Part shown: one piece after another, positions 50,521 to 60,931 of the stretch
Layout of the letters: every line of letters begins with the position of its first letter
Numbering within the stretch: position 1 is the first letter of the stretch
Origin: Pelagibacteraceae bacterium AG-426-G02
GTDB lineage: Bacteria; Pseudomonadota; Alphaproteobacteria; Pelagibacterales; Pelagibacteraceae
Assembly (NCBI GenBank): GCA_003213155.1
Contig: QCNQ01000003.1
Coordinates: 31,856-95,855 of the forward strand
Length of the DNA stretch: 64,000 bases
Reading direction: 5' to 3'
Translations under genes and position numbers: made by a program
Notes under the pieces: model-generated
Database searches by the model: none
Seen by the model: the letters and a program-made list of their open reading frames with translations, nothing else
Told to the model about the DNA's origin: nothing

Positions 50521-51272
50521 CCACCATCAACCAATAATGAAGTTCCTGTAATCATTGCTGCAGCATCAGAGGCAAGAAAAACAGCCGCACTTGAAACATC
50601 AGAAAGTTCAGCAAATTTTCCTAATGGAATATTTCCTAATACTTCTTTTTTAAATTTTTTACTTTTTAGAAATTTTTTTGTCATTGGAGTAACTACAAAT
50701 GTAGGACAAACTGTATTTACTCGTATGTTGTATTTTGCAAGATCAATAGACATACCTTTTGTTAATCCCTCTAAACCAAATTTTGTCATGTTGTATACGC
50801 TTCGAATAGGACCCCCAACATGACCCATTTGTGATGACATATTGACAATAGAACCACCAGTTTTTTTTCTATTTTTTGACTTTATCATCTTTAGAGCACA
50901 CAGCTGAGCAAGGTTAAAAGTTGCCATCGTATTTATCTTTACAAGATATTCCATATTTTTAGTCTTCACTTTTGTAAAATGTTCAGGAATATTATTGCCA
51001 GCATTATTAATTAAAATATCTATTTTTGGTTGTTTATTTATAATTTCTTTAATTTCATTATAATTTGTTATGTCACATACATAAGATTTACATTTTGACT
51101 TTAATTTTTTAATCTTTTTTGAAACTTCATCTAGATCTTTTTTGGTTCTACTAATTATAATTAAATTTGCTCCAGCTTCTGCAAGTGCTATTGCGCAAGC
51201 TCTTCCAAGCCCTTTGCCAGCACCAGTGACAACTGCCGTTTTATTTTTTAAGTTATAATCTTTTAAATACAT
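50505..51272 (-). CDS. SDR-family oxidoreductase
   Basis: AVVTGAGKGLGRACAIALAEAGANL, ILINNAGNN, YNMTKFGLEGLTKGMS. Confidence 0.93.
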   Translation of the reverse strand: MYLKDYNLKNKTAVVTGAGKGLGRACAIALAEAGANLIIISRTKKDLDEVSKKIKKLKSKCKSYVCDITNYNEIKEIINKQPKIDILINNAGNNIPEHFTKVKTKNMEYLVKINTMATFNLAQLCALKMIKSKNRKKTGGSIVNMSSQMGHVGGPIRSVYNMTKFGLEGLTKGMSIDLAKYNIRVNTVCPTFVVTPMTKKFLKSKKFKKEVLGNIPLGKFAELSDVSSAAVFLASDAAAMITGTSLLVDGGWTAR

Positions 51273-51868
51273 TATAAAAACAATATTTTAATATCTGTGT
51301 AAATCAATTCAATAGCAACAATTAATATTGCAATCAAACCTGCCCAAGCAATCCATTTATACTTCTTAATCAAATTTGATATTAAAGTTGCCGCAAATGC
51401 CATTAAGGCAATTGATAGAACCAAACCAAATACTAATAATCCATAATGATCTCCAGCTGCCCCTGCAACCCCTAAAACATTATCTAAGCTCATTGTAAAA
51501 TCTGCTAGGAGAATTGTCCAAATCGCTTTGAAAAAACTGGAATTATCAACTTTTATATCATCATGATGTTCAGAGCCTTTAATGACATCTACATATAATT
51601 TGTAGACAATATAGAGAAGAAGCAAACCTCCAAAAAGCCTTAGTCCAGTTATTTGAAGTAAATATGCAGTCAGTAAAGTTAAAATAATTCTTAAAACAAC
51701 TGCACCACCAATTCCAAAAATAATAATTTTTCTTCTTTGCTCTAAAGGAAATTTTGATGCAACCATACCAATTATTATTGCATTGTCTCCTGCAAGAACT
51801 AAATCGATTAAAATAATTTGAGTTAATATGGTTAATTGTTCTGGTGTAAATAATTCAGCAAACATCAA
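51272..51868 (-). CDS. TerC family membrane protein
   Basis: IILIDLVLAGDNAIIIGMVASKFP, LADFTMSLDNVLGVAGAA. Confidence 0.92.
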   Translation of the reverse strand: MMFAELFTPEQLTILTQIILIDLVLAGDNAIIIGMVASKFPLEQRRKIIIFGIGGAVVLRIILTLLTAYLLQITGLRLFGGLLLLYIVYKLYVDVIKGSEHHDDIKVDNSSFFKAIWTILLADFTMSLDNVLGVAGAAGDHYGLLVFGLVLSIALMAFAATLISNLIKKYKWIAWAGLIAILIVAIELIYTDIKILFL

Positions 51869-53463
51869 TGGGTAAGTATCATATCAGCACCTTTTTCTGC
51901 AATCATTATTGTAGGTGCATTGGTATTACCTGATGTAATATTTGGCATTATAGAAGCATCAATTACTCTTAAATTCTCAATTCCTTTTACTTTTAGTTTT
52001 TCATCAACTACAGCCATATCATCTTGACCCATTTTACATGTGCCAACCGGATGAAAAATTGTTTGTGCAAAATCTGAACCTGCTTTTACAAGTTCCTCAT
52101 CATCATTAATGTCAATACCTGGTCTATATTCCTCAGGTTTATATTTTCTAAATGTTTCAGATTCCATGACAATTTTTCTTGTAAGTTTTAATCCTCTAGC
52201 TGCAATCATTCGGTCGTGATCGGTTGAGAGATAATTCATTTTTATTTTTGCATATGTTCTAGAGTCTTTATCTACAATACTCACATGGCCTCTACTTGTA
52301 GGTCTAATATTTGAAACAGTAGGTGTGAAAGCATGAAAATCATGATTTTTAGTTGCTCCTAGAGTGTCCATACTCATTGGTTGGACGTGCCATTGTAGAT
52401 CTGGTAATTCTAATGAGGGATCACTTTTAGCAAACATACACATTTGACTCGCTCCCATGGTCATTGGTCCACTTCGATTAAAAACATATTCCAGACCAAT
52501 CATTAATTTTCCAAATAAACTATTAACCTTTTTATTTAGCGATTTAAGTCCTTGAATTTTATATATAGGTCTAAACATCAAGTGGTCTTGTAAATTTTCA
52601 CCAACACCTTTTAATTCTTGTACTATATCTATACCTAATTCTTTTAATTTTTGAGAATTTCCTATTCCAGAAGTTTGCAATATCTGAGGCGAACCTATCG
52701 AACCAGATGATAAAATTATTTCTTTATTACAAGTTATTTTTTTAAGCTCATCACCTTGCCAGTATTCAATTCCTATAGCAGTTTTACCTTTGAAATTAAT
52801 TTGTTTTACATGAGCATTAGTTATGGTTTTTAAATTTTGTCTGTTCTTTATTGGATTTAAATATCCAACTGATGTACTACATCTAAAGCCATCTTTTTCG
52901 GTAACTTGAAAATAACCACATCCATGATTGTTGCCTGTGTTAAAATCTTTTGTTTTGGGGATACCAAACTCTTCGGCAGCATTTTGAAATTCATTCAATA
53001 ACGGTAATTGAATTCTTTGATCAGAAACTGATAGAGGCCCTCCAATACCATGAAATTCATCTTTTCCTCTCTCTTGGTTTTCTGCCTTTATAAAATACGG
53101 CAGAACATCATCCCAACCCCAACCAGTATTTCCTAATTGTCGCCAAATATCATAATCTCTGCTTTGTCCTCTAATATAAAGTAGTCCGTTGATGGAAGAG
53201 CTACCACCTAAAGTTTTGCCTCTTGGATAACGGATTGATCTATTATTCATTGAAACATCAGGCTCAGTTTTATAACACCAATCAACAGAGGGATTGTGCA
53301 TCGTTTTAAAATATCCAACAGGAATATGTATCCATGGATAATTATCTTTACCACCAGCTTCAATTAATACGACTTTGTTATTTGGATTTTCAGAAAGTCG
53401 GTTCGCAAGAACACATCCTGCAGATCCTGCTCCAATAATTATGTAATCAAAATTTTCCATCAA
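51865..53463 (-). CDS. GMC oxidoreductase (choline dehydrogenase-like)
   Basis: FDYIIIGAGSAGCVLANRLSENPNNKVVLIEAGG; RGKTLGGSSSINGLLYIRGQSRDYD. Confidence 0.93.
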   Translation of the reverse strand: MMENFDYIIIGAGSAGCVLANRLSENPNNKVVLIEAGGKDNYPWIHIPVGYFKTMHNPSVDWCYKTEPDVSMNNRSIRYPRGKTLGGSSSINGLLYIRGQSRDYDIWRQLGNTGWGWDDVLPYFIKAENQERGKDEFHGIGGPLSVSDQRIQLPLLNEFQNAAEEFGIPKTKDFNTGNNHGCGYFQVTEKDGFRCSTSVGYLNPIKNRQNLKTITNAHVKQINFKGKTAIGIEYWQGDELKKITCNKEIILSSGSIGSPQILQTSGIGNSQKLKELGIDIVQELKGVGENLQDHLMFRPIYKIQGLKSLNKKVNSLFGKLMIGLEYVFNRSGPMTMGASQMCMFAKSDPSLELPDLQWHVQPMSMDTLGATKNHDFHAFTPTVSNIRPTSRGHVSIVDKDSRTYAKIKMNYLSTDHDRMIAARGLKLTRKIVMESETFRKYKPEEYRPGIDINDDEELVKAGSDFAQTIFHPVGTCKMGQDDMAVVDEKLKVKGIENLRVIDASIMPNITSGNTNAPTIMIAEKGADMILTH

Positions 53464-53594
53464 TAGTTGAATCGTTTTTTAGTTTAAGTTTTTCTATGCT
53501 TTTACACTTATATTTATCAATTGTCACTTGTGCCGGGTTTGTTTTTCTGATTGTATAAACCACTTATAATTAACTACAGAGAGGAAAAATAATA

Positions 53595-54689
53595 ATGAAA
53601 AAAATCATTTCAATGTTATTTGCAACAATTCTAGTGCTTGGTTTTACATCAAGTGCCAATGCTGCAAAAACATTAAAGTGTCAAACTGTTCTTAACACTA
53701 AGGCTGATGAAGTTAAAATGTTAAAGGACTTTACTGACACAGTAACTGAATTAACAAGTGGATCATTAAAATTTGAAATTTTACCAGCGGGTGCAGTTGT
53801 AGGAGTTAAAGAAACCCTAGATGCTGTTGACAAAGGTTTGATTGATTGTGGTTTTGCATGGACTCACTATTGGTCAGGTGATCACCCTGCGGCTATGTTA
53901 TTTGGTTCGCCAGTAGCTGGTGGTGGAGTAGGCATCGATAATATCGCATTCCTATCATGGTTCCAATATGGTGGTGGTAAAGAGTTATACGACCAACTTT
54001 GGAAAGAAATGGGAAGAGATATTAAAGGATTTATGATTCAACCAGTTGGTCCAGAAGCTTTAGGTTGGTTTCCAAAACCAATTAAAGATATGGCTGACTT
54101 TAGAAAATATAAGTTCAGAACTCCTCCAGGAATTCCAGGACAAACTTATAAAGACATTGGTATAGCGTCTGTTGCAATGGGTGGTGGAGATATTCTTCCA
54201 GCTCTTGAAGCAGGAACTATCGATGCTGCTGAGTGGTGTTGTCCAAAACCAGACTTAACATTTGGTTTTCAAAAAGTGTTAAAGCACTATTACTTACAAG
54301 GTTTACACCAAGTAGTCGTAAATGCTGACTTTTATATTACTGGAAAAACATACAATGCTATGAGTGCTCATGAGAAAAAGTCACTTGAAGTAGCTGCTAA
54401 TGCTTCATTAGCAAAATCTTTAAGTTACAGAATCTATGAGAATGGTAAAGCTTTAAGAGAGCTAACTACTAAACATGGAGTAATTCTAGAAGATACACCT
54501 TCAGATTATTTCACAGAATATATGGCTGCAGCAAAAGCATCTTTAAATAAGAATGCTAAAGATAATAAATTTTTTAATGAAGTTTACACTTCAATGAAAA
54601 ATTTTGCTGATGTTGCTGTTCCTTTTTGGAGTGGTGCTCAAATGTCTAATGCGAAGCTAGGAATGGCTCACGCAGCAACATTAAAGTAA
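53595..54689 (+). CDS. TRAP transporter substrate-binding protein (DctP/TakP-like)
   Basis: Signal peptide; FRTPPGIPGQTYKDIGIASVAMGGGDILPALEAGTIDAAEWCCPKPDL. Confidence 0.93.
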   Translation: MKKIISMLFATILVLGFTSSANAAKTLKCQTVLNTKADEVKMLKDFTDTVTELTSGSLKFEILPAGAVVGVKETLDAVDKGLIDCGFAWTHYWSGDHPAAMLFGSPVAGGGVGIDNIAFLSWFQYGGGKELYDQLWKEMGRDIKGFMIQPVGPEALGWFPKPIKDMADFRKYKFRTPPGIPGQTYKDIGIASVAMGGGDILPALEAGTIDAAEWCCPKPDLTFGFQKVLKHYYLQGLHQVVVNADFYITGKTYNAMSAHEKKSLEVAANASLAKSLSYRIYENGKALRELTTKHGVILEDTPSDYFTEYMAAAKASLNKNAKDNKFFNEVYTSMKNFADVAVPFWSGAQMSNAKLGMAHAATLK

Positions 54690-54711
54690 TCAGTAATCAA
54701 TCTTGATTTTT

Positions 54712-54745
54712 TAGAGCGGACTTTTAAAGTCCGCTCTAATTTTTT
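54712..54745 (+). terminator. Hairpin after TRAP binding-protein gene
   Basis: tagagcggactt-tta-aagtccgctcta then aattttttt. Confidence 0.88.
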
Positions 54746-54758
54746 TAACTAAAATTTT

Positions 54759-55373
54759 ATGGCAGACGAACCTGGTAAACTAGATATCTCTGATGAAATG
54801 ATTGCCGAAAGGCGAGGTGGATCAGGTAAAATGCCAACCGATATGCCATCATGGATGGCTAAATCTATTGTTAATATTGATAAATTTAGTAAGTGGATTG
54901 GTAGTATTGTTTGTTGGATACTGATGCCACTCATTTTTGCAATGACCTATGAAGTTCTTGCAAGAAAATTATTTTTAGCACCAACAATTTGGGCTTACGA
55001 CATAAGCCGTTTTCTTTATGGCGCATTATTTATGCTTGGTGCAGGATATGCTCTTTCTAGAGGAGTGCATATAAGAGCAGATTTTTTATACAGAAATTTT
55101 AAAACTAAAACACAAGGTCTTATTGATTTCTGGTTATATCTTTTATTTTATTTTCCAGGACTAATTGTTTTTCTTTATATGACTATAGGTTTTGTTGAAG
55201 AGTCAATTAGAAGAGGTGAGCGAGGGATGGATACTACTTGGATGCCTTATATGTGGCCTATTAAAACATGTTTGTTACTTGGAATTATTTTTTTATTAAT
55301 TCAAGGTTTCTCAGAATTACTAAAAAGTTATTGGGCAGCTAAAAAAGGTGAGTGGCCAGGAGAGAAAAAATGA
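54759..55373 (+). CDS. TRAP transporter small permease (DctQ)
   Basis: Four-TM DctQ pattern: FSKWIGSIVCWILMPLIFAMTYEVLARKLFLAPTIWAYDISRFLYG. Confidence 0.92.
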   Translation: MADEPGKLDISDEMIAERRGGSGKMPTDMPSWMAKSIVNIDKFSKWIGSIVCWILMPLIFAMTYEVLARKLFLAPTIWAYDISRFLYGALFMLGAGYALSRGVHIRADFLYRNFKTKTQGLIDFWLYLLFYFPGLIVFLYMTIGFVEESIRRGERGMDTTWMPYMWPIKTCLLLGIIFLLIQGFSELLKSYWAAKKGEWPGEKK

Positions 55374-56704
55374 TAGCAGAATTCATTGATCCGGCTATTT
55401 TAGGTTTCATTTTAGTTGGCGTGATGCTATTTGCAATATTTATAGGGTTTCCCATTTCATTCACTTTAATATTTCTAGGATTTGTATTTGGTTATCTTGG
55501 ATTTGGAAAATTAGTTTTTTATTTAATGACCCTTCAATTTTCAATGGTCATGACCGAACAAACGCTCGCCGCCGTCCCACTCTTTGTTTTTATGGGTATC
55601 ATGATGGAACAAGCTGGATTAATGGAGAGATTGTTTTCAGCATTTCAAATGATGCTAGCGAAAGTTAAGGGTTCTTTATATTACGCAGTTTTATTCGTTT
55701 CAGTTATATTCGCGGCAGCAACAGGAATTGTTGGTGCATCAGTGACAATTCTTGGAATTATGGCTGCGAAGTCAATGAACAGATCAGGTTATGATGTAAA
55801 ACTTGCTGCTGGTACTATTACTGCTGGTGGTACTTTAGGAATTTTAATTCCACCAAGTATTATGCTTGTTGTAATGGGACCTATTATGGAAATTCCAGTT
55901 ATAGATTTATTTGCAGCTGCAATTTTACCAGGAATTCTTCTTGCAAGTTTGTATGCAGCTTACACAACAATCAGATGCATGATTAATCCAAAACTTGGAC
56001 CTGTATTACCTGATGACATGAGAGCTGCTAGCATGAAAGAAGTATGGATAGAATTTTTCTTAGGTTTAGTTCCTCCAGCAGCTTTAGTATTTGCTGCATT
56101 AGGTAGTATTTTATTTGGGTTTGCAACTCCAACAGAAGCAGCAGGTTGTGGAGCTATGGGTGCTTTATTACTTTCATTAGCTTACAAAAAATTAACTCTT
56201 TCAAAACTTCAAGAGGCATTAGTGAAAACATTAGAGATTACTGCTTTAATAATGGTTTTAGTTGCAGCATCAAATTTTTTTGGTGCAGTTTTTGCAAGAT
56301 TAGGAACTCCAACTCTTTTAACTGAGTTTTTATTAGGCTTAGAAATGAACAAGTATTTAATTCTAGCAATGATAATGGTTATGATTTTTTTATTGGGTTG
56401 GCCGTTAGAATGGGTACCGATTGTGATGATTATTATTCCAATAATTTTACCATTGGTAGAAGCGTTAGGATTTAATTTAACTTGGTTTGCAATTTTAGTT
56501 GCCGTTAATTTACAGACCGCCTGGCTCTCACCTCCAGTAGCACTCTCAGCTTATTTTTTAAAAGGAGTTGTCCCTGAATGGGATTTAAAAGATATTTACT
56601 ATGGAATGATGCAGTTTATGGTTCTTCAAGTAATTGGATTAGTTTTGATTATTATATTTCCTAAAATTGCACTTTGGTTACCAACTCTCTTATATGGACA
56701 GTAG
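55370..56704 (+). CDS. TRAP transporter large permease (DctM)
   Basis: QFSMVMTEQTLAAVPLFVFMGIMMEQAGL; GGTLGILIPPSIMLVVMG. ATG at 55370 (MIAEFIDPAIL) preferred over 55352. Confidence 0.93.
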   Translation: MIAEFIDPAILGFILVGVMLFAIFIGFPISFTLIFLGFVFGYLGFGKLVFYLMTLQFSMVMTEQTLAAVPLFVFMGIMMEQAGLMERLFSAFQMMLAKVKGSLYYAVLFVSVIFAAATGIVGASVTILGIMAAKSMNRSGYDVKLAAGTITAGGTLGILIPPSIMLVVMGPIMEIPVIDLFAAAILPGILLASLYAAYTTIRCMINPKLGPVLPDDMRAASMKEVWIEFFLGLVPPAALVFAALGSILFGFATPTEAAGCGAMGALLLSLAYKKLTLSKLQEALVKTLEITALIMVLVAASNFFGAVFARLGTPTLLTEFLLGLEMNKYLILAMIMVMIFLLGWPLEWVPIVMIIIPIILPLVEALGFNLTWFAILVAVNLQTAWLSPPVALSAYFLKGVVPEWDLKDIYYGMMQFMVLQVIGLVLIIIFPKIALWLPTLLYGQ

Positions 56705-56729
56705 AATATTAAAGTTTTATATTGTCTAA

Positions 56730-58187
56730 GTGAGTCAGCAAAAAACAAAAAAAACTCTCATTAACTGGGATTTAGTAACTGTAAACCCTAATAATAAAAC
56801 TTGGGACTGGAAGGATTTATTTTGTTTTTGGGGAGTTAATATTCAAAGTGTTATTGGATTTTCACTAATTGCATCTTTGTACTTAATTTATAACTTAAAT
56901 ACTGCTGTAGTTCTTTTTGGAACAATTTTAGGAACTTTTTTGGTTTATATATTTTCTAACTTAATTGGAAAACCCTCACAGAAATTTGGATTACCATTTG
57001 TTGTCTTATTAAGATCATCATTAGGATTTAGAGGTGCCCAATTTTTTGGGCTGTTGAGAAGTATTGTTGGAATATTTATGTTTGGTATCCAAACATACTT
57101 TTTATCAAAAGCGATTGGTTTCTTAATTAGAGTTTTGATGTACTCAGTAGATAATTCAATTTTACAAAAAGAAATTTTATTAGTTTTTTTTATAGGGTTA
57201 AACATTATTGATTGGGCCGCTATATTGATTTCAATTACACTGCAAACTTACTTGTTTAGTGTTGGCATGAATTATAACAAAAAATTAATCAAATTTTCTG
57301 CATTAACGATTTATGCCGCAATGATAATGTTTTTCTTTATTGTTTTATTATCTGATGTGAAACTGACTGCAAAATCATTCATGGATGTTTTAGATTTTCA
57401 AAATATTTTTAATCCAAATAATATTGGTCCAATAATTACAGTTGCAGGGACTATATTTACCTTTTTTTCTATTATAATTTTATCATTTGGCGATTTTTCT
57501 AGATATGTTAAAAATGAACAAGAATTAAAAAAAGGCAATTTAAGCTTAATTTTTAATCTAATAATTTTTTCATTTTTTGCATTATTTATTGTTACAGGTG
57601 CTGATGCATTTCAGAATTTAAATCAACAAAATGTGGAGATGATTTTAACTAACCCAACAGATATAATTGGAAAATTAGATAATATTATTTTAGTTTCTTT
57701 AGCTTTAATTTTTATAATCATTGCCTCCGCATCAACAAATTTAATAGCAAACTTTATTCCTTCTCAATTTACTTTAATTAATTTTGATCCCTCATCTTTT
57801 TCTTTCAAAAGTGCCAGTTATGTAATTGCTATTTTTGGGTTTATTATAGGAGTTTTTTGGTTAACTTTTTTAAGCCAAGTTGGGGTCTTATCTTATATAG
57901 ATACGATCGGCGCTTTTTTTGGTCCTCTGTTCGGATTAATGATTACTGATTTTTACATGATTAAAAAAGGAAAAATAGAAAACAAAGACATATACTCACT
58001 TGAAACTAATGGTACTTATTATTATTCGGGAGGATGGCATCTTAAAGGAGTTTATTCCCTATTATTAGGATTTATTTTTTCTGCCTCAACAATTTGGAAT
58101 ACAAATCTAATGTTTTTACAATCTTACTCTTGGATTATTGGTGCTTTTGTTGCTGCTTTCGTTTATTACCTCCTAGCAAGAGAATAG
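56730..58187 (+). CDS. NCS1-family nucleobase/cation symporter (GTG start)
   Basis: FWGVNIQSVIGFSLIASLYLIYNLN; KPSQKFGLPFVVLLRSSLGFRGAQFFGLLRSIVGIFMFGIQTYFLSKAI. Confidence 0.88.
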   Translation: MSQQKTKKTLINWDLVTVNPNNKTWDWKDLFCFWGVNIQSVIGFSLIASLYLIYNLNTAVVLFGTILGTFLVYIFSNLIGKPSQKFGLPFVVLLRSSLGFRGAQFFGLLRSIVGIFMFGIQTYFLSKAIGFLIRVLMYSVDNSILQKEILLVFFIGLNIIDWAAILISITLQTYLFSVGMNYNKKLIKFSALTIYAAMIMFFFIVLLSDVKLTAKSFMDVLDFQNIFNPNNIGPIITVAGTIFTFFSIIILSFGDFSRYVKNEQELKKGNLSLIFNLIIFSFFALFIVTGADAFQNLNQQNVEMILTNPTDIIGKLDNIILVSLALIFIIIASASTNLIANFIPSQFTLINFDPSSFSFKSASYVIAIFGFIIGVFWLTFLSQVGVLSYIDTIGAFFGPLFGLMITDFYMIKKGKIENKDIYSLETNGTYYYSGGWHLKGVYSLLLGFIFSASTIWNTNLMFLQSYSWIIGAFVAAFVYYLLARE

Positions 58188-58191
58188 TTTT

Positions 58192-58944
58192 ATGGATAAA
58201 ATTTCTTTTGATTTTAAAGGCAGAACTGCAATTGTCACTGGAGGCGCACAAGGCTTTGGTTTAGACATCACAAAAAGATTAATAAGGTCAGGTGCCAGTG
58301 TAATTATTTGGGACAATGATCAGAAAATGGTCGAAAAAGCAATTGAAGATATTAAAAGCCCCAATCTAAGTTTTAATATTGTTGATATTTCAAATTATTC
58401 AAAAGTTGAAGAATGTGTCCAAGAAATCACTAATCAAAAAAATATTGATATATTGATTAATAATGCCGGTATTACTGGTCCTACAGCTACTTTATGGGAA
58501 TATGACATTGAGATGTGGAAAAAAGTTGTTGATATAAATTTAATGGGTACTTTTAATTGTTGTCGAACAATTGTGCCGAATATGATCAAAAATAATTATG
58601 GTAGGATAGTTAATGTAGCCTCAGTTGCAGGTAAAGATGGCAATGCTAACGCTAGTGCTTACAGCGTTGGAAAAGCTGGAGCAATTGGACTAACTAAATC
58701 ATTGGGTAAAGAGCTTGCAGATAAGAATATAGCAGTAAATGCCGTTACCCCTGCAGGTGCTAAAACCAGAATTTTGGACCAAATGACCAAAGAACACGTC
58801 CAAAGAATGTTATCAAAAGTGCCAAGAGGACGATTTCTTGAGGTTGAAGAGTTTACCTCTTTAGTCTGCTGGTTATCTTCTGAGGAAAATACATTCTCAA
58901 CCGCTGCAGTTTTTGATATCAGTGGTGGTCGCTCGACCTATTAA
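58192..58944 (+). CDS. SDR-family oxidoreductase
   Basis: AIVTGGAQGFGLDITKRLIRSGA, ILINNAGITGP, YSVGKAGAIGLTKSLGKEL. Confidence 0.93.
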   Translation: MDKISFDFKGRTAIVTGGAQGFGLDITKRLIRSGASVIIWDNDQKMVEKAIEDIKSPNLSFNIVDISNYSKVEECVQEITNQKNIDILINNAGITGPTATLWEYDIEMWKKVVDINLMGTFNCCRTIVPNMIKNNYGRIVNVASVAGKDGNANASAYSVGKAGAIGLTKSLGKELADKNIAVNAVTPAGAKTRILDQMTKEHVQRMLSKVPRGRFLEVEEFTSLVCWLSSEENTFSTAAVFDISGGRSTY

Positions 58945-59078
58945 CTTCTTGGTTTTATCTCTACTATTTTAGTTTGATTTAGTTTAGCCCTGCCAAATTT
59001 TACATCTTTTGACATCACTGGAGCAAAAATCATTATTGACCAGTAAATTAATAAAATAAAAATGGAAATTGTCTTCAT
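58941..59078 (-). CDS. Small TM ORF (45 aa)
   Basis: MKTISIFILLIYWSIMIFAPVMSKDVKFGRAKLNQTKIVEIKPRS; shares TTAA stop with SDR gene. Confidence 0.4.
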   Translation of the reverse strand: MKTISIFILLIYWSIMIFAPVMSKDVKFGRAKLNQTKIVEIKPRS

Positions 59079-59161
59079 AATTAATATATACGAATAGAAA
59101 TTGATTTTTGATTGTTTAAATTTTGTCAAAATAATGTATTAACAATTTTTTTTAAAAATTT

Positions 59162-59812
59162 ATGAAAATAATTTTAAAACTTTTAATCAGTCTTTTTTTG
59201 TTAACTCAGATAGGTGTAGCTAGTGAAATAAAAGTTTTTGAATTTACCGAAGCTGAACTTTCTCAGCTTGAGGTTAGAAAGGTGAGAGGTGCGGATAATA
59301 AGACAAATTATTCGGTCGGATCAAATGAAAATGGTAATTTTTTAAAATCAGTTGCTGATAATGCTGCCTCTGGTTTAGGGAAAGAAGTAAAAATTGACCT
59401 TAATAAGACACCTTTTATTAACATTACATGGAAAGTTGAAAAAGATTTATCTGGTATAAAAGAAAACACAAAAAAAGGACATGATTTTGCAGCCAGAGTA
59501 TTTGCAGTAAAAAAGACTGGTGCAACACCACTTTCTAATAGAGCAATAAATTATGTCTTTTCAAGTAACAACGAAATTGGATTTAGTTCACTAAGCCCTT
59601 ATACCAAAAAGTCCATAGATAATGTTTTATCTACAACTAAAAATAATCTTAATCAGTGGGTTACTGTTAAAGCAAATGTCAAAGAAGACTTTAAAAAATT
59701 CCACGATTTAGATGTTAATGAATTAGATGGGTTAGCTATAATGTCTGATACCGATAATTCTAAAATGAAGGCTATAGCTTATTTTCAAAATATCTATTTT
59801 TCAGCAAATTAG
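59162..59812 (+). CDS. DUF3047-like secreted protein
   Basis: Signal peptide; DLNKTPFINITWKVEKDL ... DFAARVFAVKKTG ... LDVNELDGLAIMSDTDNSKMKAIAYFQNIYF. Confidence 0.75.
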   Translation: MKIILKLLISLFLLTQIGVASEIKVFEFTEAELSQLEVRKVRGADNKTNYSVGSNENGNFLKSVADNAASGLGKEVKIDLNKTPFINITWKVEKDLSGIKENTKKGHDFAARVFAVKKTGATPLSNRAINYVFSSNNEIGFSSLSPYTKKSIDNVLSTTKNNLNQWVTVKANVKEDFKKFHDLDVNELDGLAIMSDTDNSKMKAIAYFQNIYFSAN

Positions 59813-59836
59813 TTAATTATTTGATATAATTTTTTC

Positions 59837-60259
59837 ATGCATGAAAATTTTTTTCATAAATTAAAAGTTTATTATGAAGATACAGATTCTGGTGGAGTGG
59901 TTTATTATGCTAATTATTTGAAGTATTTAGAGAGAGCAAGAACAGAGGCTCTTTTTTCAATAGGTTATAGTAATAAGAAAGTTTTGAAACAATTTGAATC
60001 GTTAATAATTGTTAAGTCTTGTAACATTGAATATAAAAAATCAGCTTTTTTAGAGGATGAATTAACTATTAGATCTTTTGTTAAATCTATAACCAAAACC
60101 TCTTTCTTTATGAACCAAATTATAACAAAAGGTGAAGATATTATAGTTGAAGCACAAGTTCATTTAGTTTTCATAAATAATGATGGTAAGCCAGTAAAAA
60201 TTCCTGAAGAGATATACTCAAAATTTAAACCTTACTTTTGTGACTCAATTAAAGTGTAG
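59837..60259 (+). CDS. ybgC: YbgC/FadM-type acyl-CoA thioesterase
   Basis: KVYYEDTDSGGVVYYANYLKYLERARTEAL. Confidence 0.93.
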   Translation: MHENFFHKLKVYYEDTDSGGVVYYANYLKYLERARTEALFSIGYSNKKVLKQFESLIIVKSCNIEYKKSAFLEDELTIRSFVKSITKTSFFMNQIITKGEDIIVEAQVHLVFINNDGKPVKIPEEIYSKFKPYFCDSIKV

Positions 60260-60929
60260 AAAATTTTTTTGCTTTTTTAAACAAATTATTAATCATTAAA
60301 GGTGTTATAACTTTAGTATTAACATTTCTAGGACTAGGATGGTAACAAGCAATCAATATTCTATTATCAGGAAGTAAATATTTTCTTCCGTGCTTAAATT
60401 CAAACTTTTGATTTAAACTAAATTTCTTTTTGTAAATTTTAAGACAATTATCAAAAGCGACCTTACCTAACGCAACAATTACTTTAAGTTTTTTTAATTG
60501 TTCTAATTCACTAATAAAATAATCTGAACATTTGATTAACTCATTATTTTTAGGTTTATCTCCAGGAGGCACACATTTCAGTATATTTGTAATGTAAGTA
60601 GATTTTAGTTTTAATCCATCGTTTTTTTTTTCTGAGAAATTTTGATTTGATATATTTACCTTATGGAGACTTTTGAATAAGAAATCACCCGATTTATCTC
60701 CAGTAAAAGCTCTTCCCGTTCTAGTTCCTCCATGGGCCGCAGGTGCTAAACCTATGATCATTAATTTTGCATTGACGTCGCCAAAACCAGTTACGGGTTT
60801 TCCCCAATACTTTTCATTAATGCTTTGTTTTCTTTTTTCAGATGAGATTTTTTTGATAAATTTTGTTAATCGGGGACATTTCCTACAATTTATAATTGTT
60901 TTATTTAATTTTTTAAATTTAATATTCAT
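60249..60929 (-). CDS. Type-5 uracil-DNA glycosylase
   Basis: LMIIGLAPAAHGGTRTGRAFTGDKSGDFLF; CRKCPRLTKF N-terminal Cys motif; CYHPSPRN. Confidence 0.88.
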   Translation of the reverse strand: MNIKFKKLNKTIINCRKCPRLTKFIKKISSEKRKQSINEKYWGKPVTGFGDVNAKLMIIGLAPAAHGGTRTGRAFTGDKSGDFLFKSLHKVNISNQNFSEKKNDGLKLKSTYITNILKCVPPGDKPKNNELIKCSDYFISELEQLKKLKVIVALGKVAFDNCLKIYKKKFSLNQKFEFKHGRKYLLPDNRILIACYHPSPRNVNTKVITPLMINNLFKKAKKFSTL

Positions 60930-60931
60930 AA

